DNA of 58,670 bases from an uncultured Paraprevotella sp. (GTDB lineage Bacteria; Bacteroidota; Bacteroidia; Bacteroidales; Bacteroidaceae). The position numbers and the translations under genes are program-made. The stretch spans positions 1 to 58,670 of the forward strand of contig CALUIV010000018.1 of the NCBI GenBank assembly GCA_944320775.1, given 5' to 3'. Under the pieces are notes generated by a model, which saw only the letters and a program-made list of their open reading frames with translations, was not told the DNA's origin and made no database searches. Positions 48,335 through 55,927 of this stretch are shown here, one piece after another (the first letter of the stretch is position 1; each line of letters starts with the position of its first letter).

Positions 48335-48525
48335 TTCTCACGCTTTTTCCTCGAAAGCGGTGAAAATGCACGTATGGCAGGTCTTCTGACTTATTCCGAC
48401 AATGAACGCCTTCCCGAAATCTTTGCCATTTCAGTGGCTTTATTGTTCATCGTCCCTAATGGAACTTACAGCAGCGGGACTGTTCAGGATTTTCACCTGA
48501 TTCCCTTTTAATCCGTCTTTCTGCA
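48335..48525 (-). promoter_or_regulatory. Cobalamin (B12) riboswitch
   Basis: Read on the minus strand, the sequence contains the conserved core: GGGAATCAGGTGAAAATCC, then CAGTCCCGCTGCTGTAAG, then GCCACTG with GGGAAGGCG, and the B12 box AAGTCAGAAGACCTGCC. A further hairpin CGCTTT/AAAGCG lies 3' of the box, in the place of the L13 kissing partner. Downstream, GGACACAG/CTGTGTCC-type pairing near 48303-48325 may act in the expression switch. It leads into the BtuG-like gene. High B12 should repress that gene. Confidence 0.95.
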
Positions 48526-48553
48526 AAATGAAATAACGGAACCAATACGGTTG

Positions 48554-48561
48554 CAAAGATA
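48554..48561 (-). promoter_or_regulatory. -7 promoter box upstream of the riboswitch
   Basis: Minus-strand TATCTTTG matches TAnnTTTG about 30 bases before the riboswitch core, so the riboswitch transcript can start independently of the receptor gene upstream. Confidence 0.55.
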
Positions 48562-48609
48562 CAAAGTTTCTTTAAATGGACATAAAAAATGCGATTTTTT
48601 TAAACACAT

Positions 48610-48651
48610 TTAATCCCTATCTGTTGGCATTCAACAACGGATAGGGATTAA
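48610..48651 (-). terminator. Hairpin after the TonB-dependent receptor gene
   Basis: TTAATCCCTATC at 48610-48621 pairs with GATAGGGATTAA near 48640-48651, extended by GTTG/CAAC. It lies 24 bases past the receptor stop. The T run is weak, so termination is probable rather than certain. Confidence 0.55.
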
Positions 48652-48674
48652 ATAATAATTACTCCTTAATTATT

Positions 48675-51077
48675 TTAGAAGCGACATTTCAAATCGATTC
48701 CCACTTGCAAAGGACGTCCGGTTTGTTCGAATCCACGATCCATCGTTTCGAAATAGATGGTCTGGTATTTGGTGTTTAGGGCATTGTTGATCCACAATCC
48801 GATCTGTCCGTTTCCTTTATTCAAATTGATACGTCCGTTTAATGTACCATAGACAGCCTGGCTGACTTCGTTGCTTTCCGTCCAATAGATACGTCCGGCA
48901 CCGCGATAGTTGGCATTAATGGTAATGTTGTCCAGCAGCTTGCTGTTTTTCAGAGGTATTCTGTATTGTGCACCGACTCCGAACGTGTGTTTCGGAACAA
49001 ACGGTACGTATTTGCCGTTGTAGTTCACTTCGTCACTCACCACGTAGTCCGTGAACGTTGCGTGTGTGAAACCGTAATTGGCATTCACGCCGAATGCGTC
49101 AGTTATCTGTGCATTTACAGCGGCTTCAGCTCCCAGGCTTCTGCTCTTACCGGCATTTACCGTGACACGTCCCAGACCGCTTTGGGCAAAGCGTGAGATC
49201 TGTTGGTCGTGCGTATCCATATAAAATGCTGCCAGGTCGGTTTGCAGTTTTCCGTCGCAAAGCGTCAGATGAGCACCTACTTCGTAATTCCAGGAATATT
49301 CGGGCTTATACAGTGTGGTTTCTTGAATATTAAATTCATAATGAGGAATTTTGTCACCTCCCATCTGTGAAACCATGCCATGAGTTTTTTCATCTAAAAC
49401 AGCAATCATTCCATTTATCATTTCGCCTTGTACAATTTCAGAGAACATTTGGATATTGTACCCGCCCGAACGATAACCTTTAGAGACTGATGCATATAGA
49501 TTATTTTTTTTGTCAAAATTGTACTGTAAAGCAAACTTAGGCAATAATTGAATATAGTCATGGCTGATATTACCGTTGACCTTAGGCGAAGAGTTCAATC
49601 CTTTAAAAGGCATTGGCATGACAGCTATCGTATAATCAAAATTGATATTGGCGTTAGAGTTATAATCCAACCAATATTTTTCGTATTCCATCCTTAAACC
49701 TGCCGTAAGAGAAAGGCCTTCAATGATAACATCGTTTATTGTTGTTTGGTGATACACTCCAGTACTGAGCATTGGAGACTTGAAGTTCCCACCTATTAAC
49801 AAATTATTGTCTGTTATATCAAGGTTCATGTCTGGCATCATAGGTTTCTCTTCCTTGATTTTTTTAAATATATCATTCACATTGCCTTCAATTAAAGAAG
49901 ATACACCATCCTCACGGAACGTAACTGGAGCCTCAGTTTTCAGATCCTGATAGAAACCACTCACCCCTGTAGTCCATTGCCAGCGTCGGCCCGGTTTGGA
50001 TTTCAGCACCAGTTCTTCGCTGATTGTTTTAGAATCCTGTTTCTGAACCATCGTATAGATGTCCTTTTCCGTGAAATCCTGATCCAGATCCATCTGGTCT
50101 TTCAGATATTGGAATCCGGTGACACTGTTCAGGATAAAATTCCCGGCCTGATGCTCCAGATTCAATCCGGTGTTCAACAGATTTCGTTTGTAGCCGCTTT
50201 TGTGGTTATAGGAGATTTTTTCGATATAATCTTTCCGGTCCTCTTCTCCCTCCGTTATTCCTGTGTATGCATAGGGGTAACCGCCTTGATTCAGATATTC
50301 ATAGTTCAGCGTGAAATCCAGTTTCAGATGATCGTTGGGTAAGAAAATGGCCCGGAATCTTCCTCCGGCTTCACTGCCCTCCTCTACTTTTTCATTGTTG
50401 CGTGCCGTATTTTCATAGAATCCGCCATCATATTCATAGAAAAAGTTTGCTGAGAAAGCAAATTTATTGGAAATCCGGTGGTAATGACTTACCGATGCTT
50501 TATAATTATTGTAAGTGGCGGCGCTGAGACTAACGTCTGTCCCCTGATAAGTAAACGGTGATTTTGTGTATACACGAATCAATCCACCCATTGTGTTTCG
50601 GCCATAAAGTGTACCTTGTGGTCCGCGAAGAATGTCGATACGCTCGATGTCGGAATAATTAAAATCGAATGCCGATTTGTCGATAAAAGGAATGTTGTCG
50701 ACGTAAAGTCCCACGGCAGGCGTATTGATGCGCGAACCGATACCACGCACGTAAACCGAAGTGGTCAGTTTAGACCCATAATCCGGGATAAATAAGTTTG
50801 GTACCAAGCCGTTCATTGTCTTCACCGAACTGATTCCTTTGTTGCGCATGTCGTCTTGCGAAAACGAAGTGGCCGACAAAGGTTGCTGACGCAACCGGTT
50901 ATTTTCCTTCGGTGTGGCAATGATTACCAATTCTTCAATGTCAATCAGGCGGGTTGAGTCGGCCTGCAGAATTTCCTGTTCACTGTTTCCGGTAGTATGT
51001 ACCCCGGCTGTTAGCGTAGAAACGGCCATAGTTGCTGCTATGGCCGCCAATGGTTTCAATGTGTTATGTTTCTTCAT
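48675..51077 (-). CDS. TonB-dependent outer-membrane receptor
   Basis: An 800-residue receptor with a signal peptide (about 1-25), an early TonB-box-like IEELVIIATP (about 47-56), a plug domain (about 60-170, with VYVRGIGSR and DILRGPQGTLYGRNTMGG) and a 22-strand barrel ending in the terminal Phe of LKCRF. There is no N-terminal carboxypeptidase-like domain, so it is not SusC-like but closer to siderophore/cobalamin-type receptors. The substrate is unknown. It sits downstream of a sulfatase (98-base gap, no terminator seen) and upstream of the riboswitch/BtuG-like gene. Partnership with BtuG is possible by proximity, but the riboswitch lies after it and does not control it. Confidence 0.88.
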   Translation of the reverse strand: MKKHNTLKPLAAIAATMAVSTLTAGVHTTGNSEQEILQADSTRLIDIEELVIIATPKENNRLRQQPLSATSFSQDDMRNKGISSVKTMNGLVPNLFIPDYGSKLTTSVYVRGIGSRINTPAVGLYVDNIPFIDKSAFDFNYSDIERIDILRGPQGTLYGRNTMGGLIRVYTKSPFTYQGTDVSLSAATYNNYKASVSHYHRISNKFAFSANFFYEYDGGFYENTARNNEKVEEGSEAGGRFRAIFLPNDHLKLDFTLNYEYLNQGGYPYAYTGITEGEEDRKDYIEKISYNHKSGYKRNLLNTGLNLEHQAGNFILNSVTGFQYLKDQMDLDQDFTEKDIYTMVQKQDSKTISEELVLKSKPGRRWQWTTGVSGFYQDLKTEAPVTFREDGVSSLIEGNVNDIFKKIKEEKPMMPDMNLDITDNNLLIGGNFKSPMLSTGVYHQTTINDVIIEGLSLTAGLRMEYEKYWLDYNSNANINFDYTIAVMPMPFKGLNSSPKVNGNISHDYIQLLPKFALQYNFDKKNNLYASVSKGYRSGGYNIQMFSEIVQGEMINGMIAVLDEKTHGMVSQMGGDKIPHYEFNIQETTLYKPEYSWNYEVGAHLTLCDGKLQTDLAAFYMDTHDQQISRFAQSGLGRVTVNAGKSRSLGAEAAVNAQITDAFGVNANYGFTHATFTDYVVSDEVNYNGKYVPFVPKHTFGVGAQYRIPLKNSKLLDNITINANYRGAGRIYWTESNEVSQAVYGTLNGRINLNKGNGQIGLWINNALNTKYQTIYFETMDRGFEQTGRPLQVGIDLKCRF

Positions 51078-51175
51078 CCTACGTTTATGTGTTGTTTGTT
51101 TTCTGCTGCAAAGTAATCACAAAAACGCAGAACCGACAATCCTTATTTTTTAGGATTTTTGCATGATTTGGTCTT

Positions 51176-52648
51176 TTATTTTATTTGTTTGACTGTGTTT
51201 GTTGCCGGATCTTCAATTTTTTCCATTCTTTTGACCAGTGTCCGCACCATTTTTTTCTTGATTTTCGGTTCTGATGCAGCAATATTGTTCATCTGGAAAG
51301 GATCGATGTTTCTGTCAAACAGATATTCGGCTGTGATTTTTCCGTCCTTGAAATATACGGCATAGGTGTATCGCTCATTTCTTATTCCCCGGGCTCCGGT
51401 AGTGAGATTCTTTCCGGTCTTGTTCACGGCACTATATTGCATGTATAGCTGGCTGTCAGGCATATTTCTTCGGCTGCCCTGTATTTGTTTGCTCAGGTCG
51501 CGCGTCTGAACGCTTTCGGGGATGCTTTCCCGAAGTCCCATCATGGAAAGTATCGTCGGACAGAAATCTTCCAGCGAAATGAGCAGTTCGTTGTCCTGTC
51601 TTGGTTTCAGCTTGTCGCCGTAAGCAATCAGGAAAGGCACGCGCATAGCTTCTTCGTAGAAAATATTCTTTCCGATGTTCTCGTGCATGCCCATGCTGTC
51701 TCCATGATCCGATACAAACACGACAATCGTGTTGTCATAAAGTCCCGCGGCCTTCAGGGCGTCGATAATTCGTCCGAACTGTTCGTCTACCCCCGTGATG
51801 CAGGCATAATAGTTGGCAATACTGTTTTTGAACAGGTTCACATATTTTTTTTCCGCCGATTTCAGATGTGGCTTCGAAGCCACAATAGAATCAACATTCA
51901 GGTTACGATACATTTTCTTATACCGTTCCGGAACGAGTTCATAACCCGTATGCGGCGGATTCATGGATACCATCAGGGTGAATGGTTCCTTTTTGTTTTT
52001 CATGCTGTCCAGATATTGAATAGCCAAATCGGTTTCGTATTCCGGTCCCCATTGGTCTACATAATAGAATTCATTCCTTCCGGCATCTCTGCTCCAATAC
52101 AACGGCCGCAAGTGCTGGTCGTAAGTACCGTAAGCTGTCCAATAGTCGAATCCATGTCGTCTTTCCGGCGGGCACCATTCATTCCAGGCCATCGCTCCCC
52201 TATTGTTTGCGCAGTCGACAAATGGTTCTACCGGTTTGTCCAGATGCCATTTGCCGATATAAGCCGTGTGGTAGCCTTCGTCTTTCAAAATGTCCGACCA
52301 GCACGTTAAGTCTTGTCGCAATTCCACATCCTGAGTCGCAGAATGCGACTGGCAATTGGTCAGCACACCGTTGCGATGCGGATAAGCTCCCGAAAGAAAC
52401 ATGCCGCGTGCCGGTGACGACACCGGATAGCCGCTGACGGCCTGATTGAGCACGACAGCCTGACTGGCAAACTGATCAAGATTGGGAGTCATAACCGCTT
52501 CCTTTCCGCGGAAACCAAATGCATCTCCGCGAAACTGATCGGCCATGACAATCAGTAAATTGGGGCGCCGGTCTGTTTTGTTTTCAGCTGCTATCTGTAG
52601 CGGACATACGGTTGGAAGACACAAAGAGAACAATAGGATTTTTTTCAT
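51176..52648 (-). CDS. Sulfatase, Ser-type, exported
   Basis: A 490-residue arylsulfatase-superfamily enzyme with a signal peptide (about 1-21). Its sulfatase signature SSPAR (Ser77-x-Pro-x-Arg81) is of the Ser type, so an anaerobic sulfatase-maturating enzyme encoded elsewhere must convert Ser77 to formylglycine. Metal ligands are in VMADQFRGD and VFVSDHGDSMG. The substrate is probably a sulfated glycan of host origin, in keeping with the PL8 lyase nearby, but this is inference. It has its own promoter and may be co-transcribed with the TonB-dependent receptor gene. Confidence 0.92.
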   Translation of the reverse strand: MKKILLFSLCLPTVCPLQIAAENKTDRRPNLLIVMADQFRGDAFGFRGKEAVMTPNLDQFASQAVVLNQAVSGYPVSSPARGMFLSGAYPHRNGVLTNCQSHSATQDVELRQDLTCWSDILKDEGYHTAYIGKWHLDKPVEPFVDCANNRGAMAWNEWCPPERRHGFDYWTAYGTYDQHLRPLYWSRDAGRNEFYYVDQWGPEYETDLAIQYLDSMKNKKEPFTLMVSMNPPHTGYELVPERYKKMYRNLNVDSIVASKPHLKSAEKKYVNLFKNSIANYYACITGVDEQFGRIIDALKAAGLYDNTIVVFVSDHGDSMGMHENIGKNIFYEEAMRVPFLIAYGDKLKPRQDNELLISLEDFCPTILSMMGLRESIPESVQTRDLSKQIQGSRRNMPDSQLYMQYSAVNKTGKNLTTGARGIRNERYTYAVYFKDGKITAEYLFDRNIDPFQMNNIAASEPKIKKKMVRTLVKRMEKIEDPATNTVKQIK

Positions 52649-52679
52649 GATGGGTTAGATTGGTTTTTATGTTTGGCTG

Positions 52680-52711
52680 TAAAATTAGGAAGAAATCTTG
52701 GATACTCCAAA
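52680..52711 (-). promoter_or_regulatory. Promoter of the sulfatase gene
   Basis: Minus-strand TTTG (52711-52708), 20 bases, then TAATTTTA (52687-52680), one base from TAnnTTTG. Confidence 0.5.
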
Positions 52712-52739
52712 TGGGTACGTAAGTAGCTATTTTTGTACT

Positions 52740-53714
52740 TCACGAACTCGTATATCTGAGTTGCCCATCTGGTGGCGATGAGTTGGGCAACTCATGCTCA
52801 TCAGATGGGCAACTATAATTGTGAACACTTTCAAAAGGTTGAAAATGCTCTTCAGATGAAACAACGCCTTTTTCAACGATAAAATCCATAATCAGATTTA
52901 CAATCAGTTTACGGTTTATCTGTGCCCAATGCTGGCAGATACACATATCATGCAGATAGTCTTCCCGAAACTGACCTTCCAAATAACATAAATCCTGTGG
53001 TATAGTCAGTTTGCGGGTCTTAAATGAGTTGTGAAGATTTCTAATGACATCCTGTAATTCACTTTTTCGTCCAGCTAGTTTGTATTCTGCAATTATACGA
53101 TTTTTTTCTTCCATCAGCTTATCCCAGCCGAACTGACATTTTATAGCCAATTTCTGATAAATATCTGCCACCTGCTTCCCTAAATTGCGGCTTCCAGTAT
53201 GCACAACAAGGTAATAAAGGTCGGATTCATCTTTGTCCAGTTCTATAAAATGATTTCCACCACCAAGCGAACCTATGGATTTATATAACCTGCGAACTTC
53301 TTTCAGTTCACGATAACAACGTAACTGCAATATCAATTGTTTTGCATTCTGATACAGTTCTGAATATTTTTGTGGCAATGCCAGATAGTTTTCATCCCTA
53401 AAGTCACGTCCTGAAGGAATAGTACTGAGGATATATTCATTAAGAGCGTGGAAGTCTATAGGATTGCAGCAAGAAAATGGCTGTACAATCATACCACATC
53501 CTATATCTACTCCCACTATATTAGGAATCACCTTGTCACCCAGGTCCCCTGTGAAACCTATCACACATCCTGCTCCGGCATGAACATCCGGCATAATGCG
53601 AATTTTACAATCACTGAATACATCTATAGACAGCAACTGCTTGATTTGGTCAAGAGCTGTATCTTCTATATTTTCTGTAAATATCTTTACATCATATCCT
53701 TCTATCGTCTTCAT
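52740..53714 (-). CDS. RtcB-family RNA ligase, truncated before the guanylylation site
   Basis: A 324-residue RtcB-like protein. RtcB ligases join 3'-phosphate and 5'-OH RNA ends with GTP and Mn2+. Metal ligands are present: Asp70 and Cys73 (GVDIGCG), His155 (GGGNHFIEL), His172 (VVHTGSRN) and His298 (SVHNY). Just after HNY, where family members read on for about 90-100 more residues including the SAPHGAGR motif with the GMP-accepting His, the sequence turns into a 24-residue unrelated tail and stops. The tail is encoded by a palindromic element (52759-52814). Ligase activity is therefore unlikely, although metal or RNA binding could remain. It begins 10 bases after the FtsZ-like gene. Confidence 0.82.
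   Translation of the reverse strand: MKTIEGYDVKIFTENIEDTALDQIKQLLSIDVFSDCKIRIMPDVHAGAGCVIGFTGDLGDKVIPNIVGVDIGCGMIVQPFSCCNPIDFHALNEYILSTIPSGRDFRDENYLALPQKYSELYQNAKQLILQLRCYRELKEVRRLYKSIGSLGGGNHFIELDKDESDLYYLVVHTGSRNLGKQVADIYQKLAIKCQFGWDKLMEEKNRIIAEYKLAGRKSELQDVIRNLHNSFKTRKLTIPQDLCYLEGQFREDYLHDMCICQHWAQINRKLIVNLIMDFIVEKGVVSSEEHFQPFESVHNYSCPSDEHELPNSSPPDGQLRYTSS
52759..52814. repeat. Nested palindromic element at the rtcB truncation
   Basis: AGTTGCCCATCTG (52759-52771) and CAGATGGGCAACT (52802-52814) are perfect 13-base inverted arms. Between them lies the smaller palindrome GAGTTGGGCAACTC. The element starts where homology to RtcB ends, so it may mark an insertion or recombination junction. 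Confidence 0.6.
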
Positions 53715-53724
53715 AAGATTATCT

Positions 53725-54693
53725 TTAATTACATTTGGTAAATATATCGATTCTGAATATGTTTTTCTCCATATCCGAGTTATGAATCATCGTCCATTTT
53801 GTCTGAGTGCCTTTTGTCAGTTTATTCATAATATCATCAGATACAATCATATCCAGGAATTTGCGAACTATATCCTCATCGGAATCTCTATTATAATGAA
53901 TTGCCACAATCAAATTGGATATATCATCTAAAGTGTGATATTTCGTTGGAAGATGCTTCAGCATGTCATTCAATTCTTCATCCAGATAATCAATATTTCC
54001 TGACAATGTAAAGAAGTCTATAAACTTTGTATCAGAGTAGTATCTCAAGAAACTTCTGACATCATTAAAATCGAAACAAATAATACTGGGTTTCACTATC
54101 AGATTTATAAATGAGTTTACAAAACTCATTATTTTTTTATCGGCTTCATTATATAAATCTGAAATAGTGCTGCAGGACAAAGCATCATAGTCCACAACAA
54201 AAATACCATCTGCTAATTTTTCTATCTCGTCAAGAAGCCGTAAAGCACTATCTCTCTTCTCTAGTCCCTCGGATGGGTGAGGTAATGTGACAACAAGTAA
54301 TTTTACCTTTATTTGCATGTCAACGACTTTTTGAAGAAAAACTCTTATACAGCCTTCTCCTGTACCTCCACCAAGACATACTATAAAGCAGGACAGTATT
54401 TTATCGGTAATAATTTTCTCCAGGCTTGGCAATATTTTCTGACACTCTGATTCTGCAAGATTTCTGTTTTTTCCACTGCCTAATCCATCTGCTCCTATCA
54501 GGTATTTATGCGGTAATGACAGCTTTTCCATTTCTTTTCTGTTCATACCAAACACATTTAACTCTGTATCCGGTAACTCATAAACCTGCATTTTGTTCAC
54601 TATTCTGCTAGCTCCACCACCAATACCAATTATCGAAATAGACGATTTTTTTAATTGAAAATCAAATGGGAATTCTAAATATTTATCCTCCAT
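53725..54693 (-). CDS. Divergent FtsZ/tubulin-like GTPase
   Basis: A 322-residue protein with the tubulin/FtsZ plan but not the housekeeping FtsZ. The N-terminal GIGGGASRIVNKM (about 23-35) matches the FtsZ opening, LGGGTGEG (about 107-114) is the tubulin GTP-binding loop, VTLPHPSEG and VVDYDAL follow as in FtsZ, and CFDFNDV (about 206-212) corresponds to the catalytic T7 loop, where FtsZ has NLDFADV: both Asp are kept, the Asn is Cys. The C-terminus lacks the FtsZ tail peptide for FtsA. The ATG at 54693 is preferred over the GTG at 54699. Wedged between a small protein and RtcB genes. Polymerisation is possible; function unknown. Confidence 0.8.
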   Translation of the reverse strand: MEDKYLEFPFDFQLKKSSISIIGIGGGASRIVNKMQVYELPDTELNVFGMNRKEMEKLSLPHKYLIGADGLGSGKNRNLAESECQKILPSLEKIITDKILSCFIVCLGGGTGEGCIRVFLQKVVDMQIKVKLLVVTLPHPSEGLEKRDSALRLLDEIEKLADGIFVVDYDALSCSTISDLYNEADKKIMSFVNSFINLIVKPSIICFDFNDVRSFLRYYSDTKFIDFFTLSGNIDYLDEELNDMLKHLPTKYHTLDDISNLIVAIHYNRDSDEDIVRKFLDMIVSDDIMNKLTKGTQTKWTMIHNSDMEKNIFRIDIFTKCN

Positions 54694-54903
54694 AAGCACT
54701 TTTCTTTATTATATCATACACAATAAATATCCTTCTTCTTAAAACAAAAAAAACTGGTAACAACATAAATACCAGAAAAACTATACATAGACAACAGTGC
54801 GTTGAAACACTGAAAATCCAGAAATATCAGGATATACCAATATACTGCGTAAAGGTTTCATTATTATAATATTTAACAATCAGGTCAGGAACAGGAAAAT
54901 CCA

Positions 54904-54932
54904 GTCTTGGCATCAGTTTGAGATGCCAAGAC
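54904..54932 (-). other. Perfect 11-base stem-loop
   Basis: GTCTTGGCATC and GATGCCAAGAC flank a 7-base loop. It lies 54 bases past the stop of the 73-residue gene and could be a weak terminator, an RNA processing site or an attenuator before the FtsZ-like gene. A second, nearly perfect hairpin (AAAGACAGGG with CCCCGTCTTT, 54951-54984) is next to it. The rest of 54700-54985 is AT-rich and holds no other clear signal. Confidence 0.5.
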
Positions 54933-54985
54933 AAAGACAAAAGCTAAGTCAAAGACAGGGTAATTCATATCTATCCCCGTCTTTA

Positions 54986-55207
54986 CTAATCCAATTTTCT
55001 AAAATCAAAATCATTCTTACTGCAACATGCCTTCTGATAATCAAACCCATACAGACGCATATATGCTTCCTTAATCTCCTTGGCACCGTTATAAAACGGA
55101 TCGGTTGTGTGCTGTTGTGTAGTAACTGTTATTTCCATTTCAGGAGTCAGCACTGTTCCATTTGTTTTCTTTACTCTCTTTGGAGTTACTCTAAATACTT
55201 TTGACAT
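54986..55207 (-). CDS. Small 73-residue protein upstream of the FtsZ-like gene
   Basis: A 73-residue protein, basic at the start (MSKVFRVTPKRVKKTNG) with a middle segment reading PEMEITVTTQQHTTDPF and the ending FDFRKLD. I do not recognise a named family, but the composition looks like a real protein and the length, start and promoter are well formed. There is no signal peptide or membrane segment; CC at residues 61-62 might bind metal. The FtsZ-like gene follows after about 290 bases containing two hairpins. Its promoter region shares a 13-base element with the DUF6557-like gene. It may be an RNA- or protein-binding partner of the FtsZ-like/RtcB pair; this is inference. Confidence 0.6.
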   Translation of the reverse strand: MSKVFRVTPKRVKKTNGTVLTPEMEITVTTQQHTTDPFYNGAKEIKEAYMRLYGFDYQKACCSKNDFDFRKLD

Positions 55208-55255
55208 AATACATTAAGTTTAAAGGTTATATATCTTATTCATTTTTTATACAGA

Positions 55256-55286
55256 CAAATATATGGATGTCAATATGCCAAATTGA
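55256..55286 (-). promoter_or_regulatory. Promoter with shared 13-base element
   Basis: Minus-strand TATATTTG (55263-55256) matches the -7 box. The element TCAATTTGGCATA (55286-55274) stands a short fixed distance upstream (TTTG then 15 bases to the box). The same element and spacing occur before the DUF6557-like gene. Confidence 0.5.
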
Positions 55287-55324
55287 GGAATAGCAAGAAA
55301 AAATTAATATTATCTATATTAATC

Positions 55325-55762
55325 TCAGTTTTGATTGAATATCAGCTTCCGATTCTCATTTGACATTTCTTCTGTACCGCCATAATATGTAATTTCCCAT
55401 AACAACCCCGCTGTAAGTTCTTTGGATGTTATCGAAACATCTTCATCAAAGACTATTTCCATTCCTAAAATTTCTTCCCATGAAGGATAGTCTGCCACAG
55501 GGCAAATACGACTATGATCTGTTCTGGAATAAACCGAACAATTCATATCAATCATGGGACTGCGTCTTTCCCATCGGCTAACCAACAGTATATAATATTC
55601 TGAAGGTTTCACATTTAATGATTGAATGCCATGATATATTTTCTTCCACCCATCTTTATCTAAATGTTCTGCCGACTTAGGAGCATTGATTTTCCACAGT
55701 TCCATGAAATCAGGAAATATATCTTCAAAACCGTACTGTTCAAGTAAACATTTGAAATTCAT
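55325..55762 (-). CDS. DUF6557-like small protein
   Basis: A 145-residue protein when started at 55762 (MNFKCLLEQYGFEDIFPDF); the ORF extends 20 codons further upstream, but that part overlaps the promoter-like region. The layout, with ELWKINAPKS, DYPSWEEILGMEI and ITSKELTAGLLWEITYYG, resembles the DUF6557 family of small Bacteroides proteins of unknown function, often found near phage, transposon or defence-type genes. Its N-terminal half is duplicated at the end of the neighbouring metallophosphoesterase gene. No enzyme motif is seen. Confidence 0.6.
   Translation of the reverse strand: MNFKCLLEQYGFEDIFPDFMELWKINAPKSAEHLDKDGWKKIYHGIQSLNVKPSEYYILLVSRWERRSPMIDMNCSVYSRTDHSRICPVADYPSWEEILGMEIVFDEDVSITSKELTAGLLWEITYYGGTEEMSNENRKLIFNQN
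55591..55750 (-). repeat. 160-base direct repeat, copy A
   Basis: About 92% identical (13 differences by eye) to 55942-56101. Codes for the N-terminal part of the DUF6557-like protein. Confidence 0.85.
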
Positions 55763-55804
55763 TTCTACACTATCTTTTGTTTGTCGCAAATCTATTAATA
55801 GTAT

Positions 55805-55859
55805 TATGCCAAATTGAAGCATAAATATTTTTTTATTTGTTATCCCTCAATATGGCATA
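55805..55859. repeat. Inverted pair of the 13-base element
   Basis: TATGCCAAATTGA (55805-55817) and TCAATATGGCATA (55847-55859) match in 12 of 13 positions when inverted. The first is identical to 55274-55286. TAGATTTG follows the first on the minus strand as a -7-like box for the DUF6557-like gene. Confidence 0.55.
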
Positions 55860-55927
55860 GTCTATAATATTATTTTGCATCAGTTTAATTGTGAGAGTAT
55901 TTTTTGTCATATATAGTTTTCAAAGTT

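Noticed and set aside
48675-51077. TonB-dependent receptor considered as riboswitch-controlled btuB
   Set aside because: The riboswitch lies after it on the same strand and no riboswitch is seen before it; the substrate is left open.
51485-52309. 274-codon plus-strand frame
   Set aside because: It is opposite to the sulfatase gene, which has a signal peptide and an active-site motif.
37723-52648. Classical SusC/SusD polysaccharide utilisation locus
   Set aside because: There is no SusD-like lipoprotein, the receptor lacks the SusC N-terminal domain, and no hybrid two-component or anti-sigma regulator is present.
53725-54693. FtsZ-like gene considered as the cell-division ftsZ
   Set aside because: It is strongly diverged, lacks the C-terminal FtsA-binding tail and is outside a division and cell-wall cluster.
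54923-55204. 93-codon plus-strand frame
   Set aside because: It overlaps hairpins and the antisense of the 73-residue gene, which has the better start, promoter and composition.
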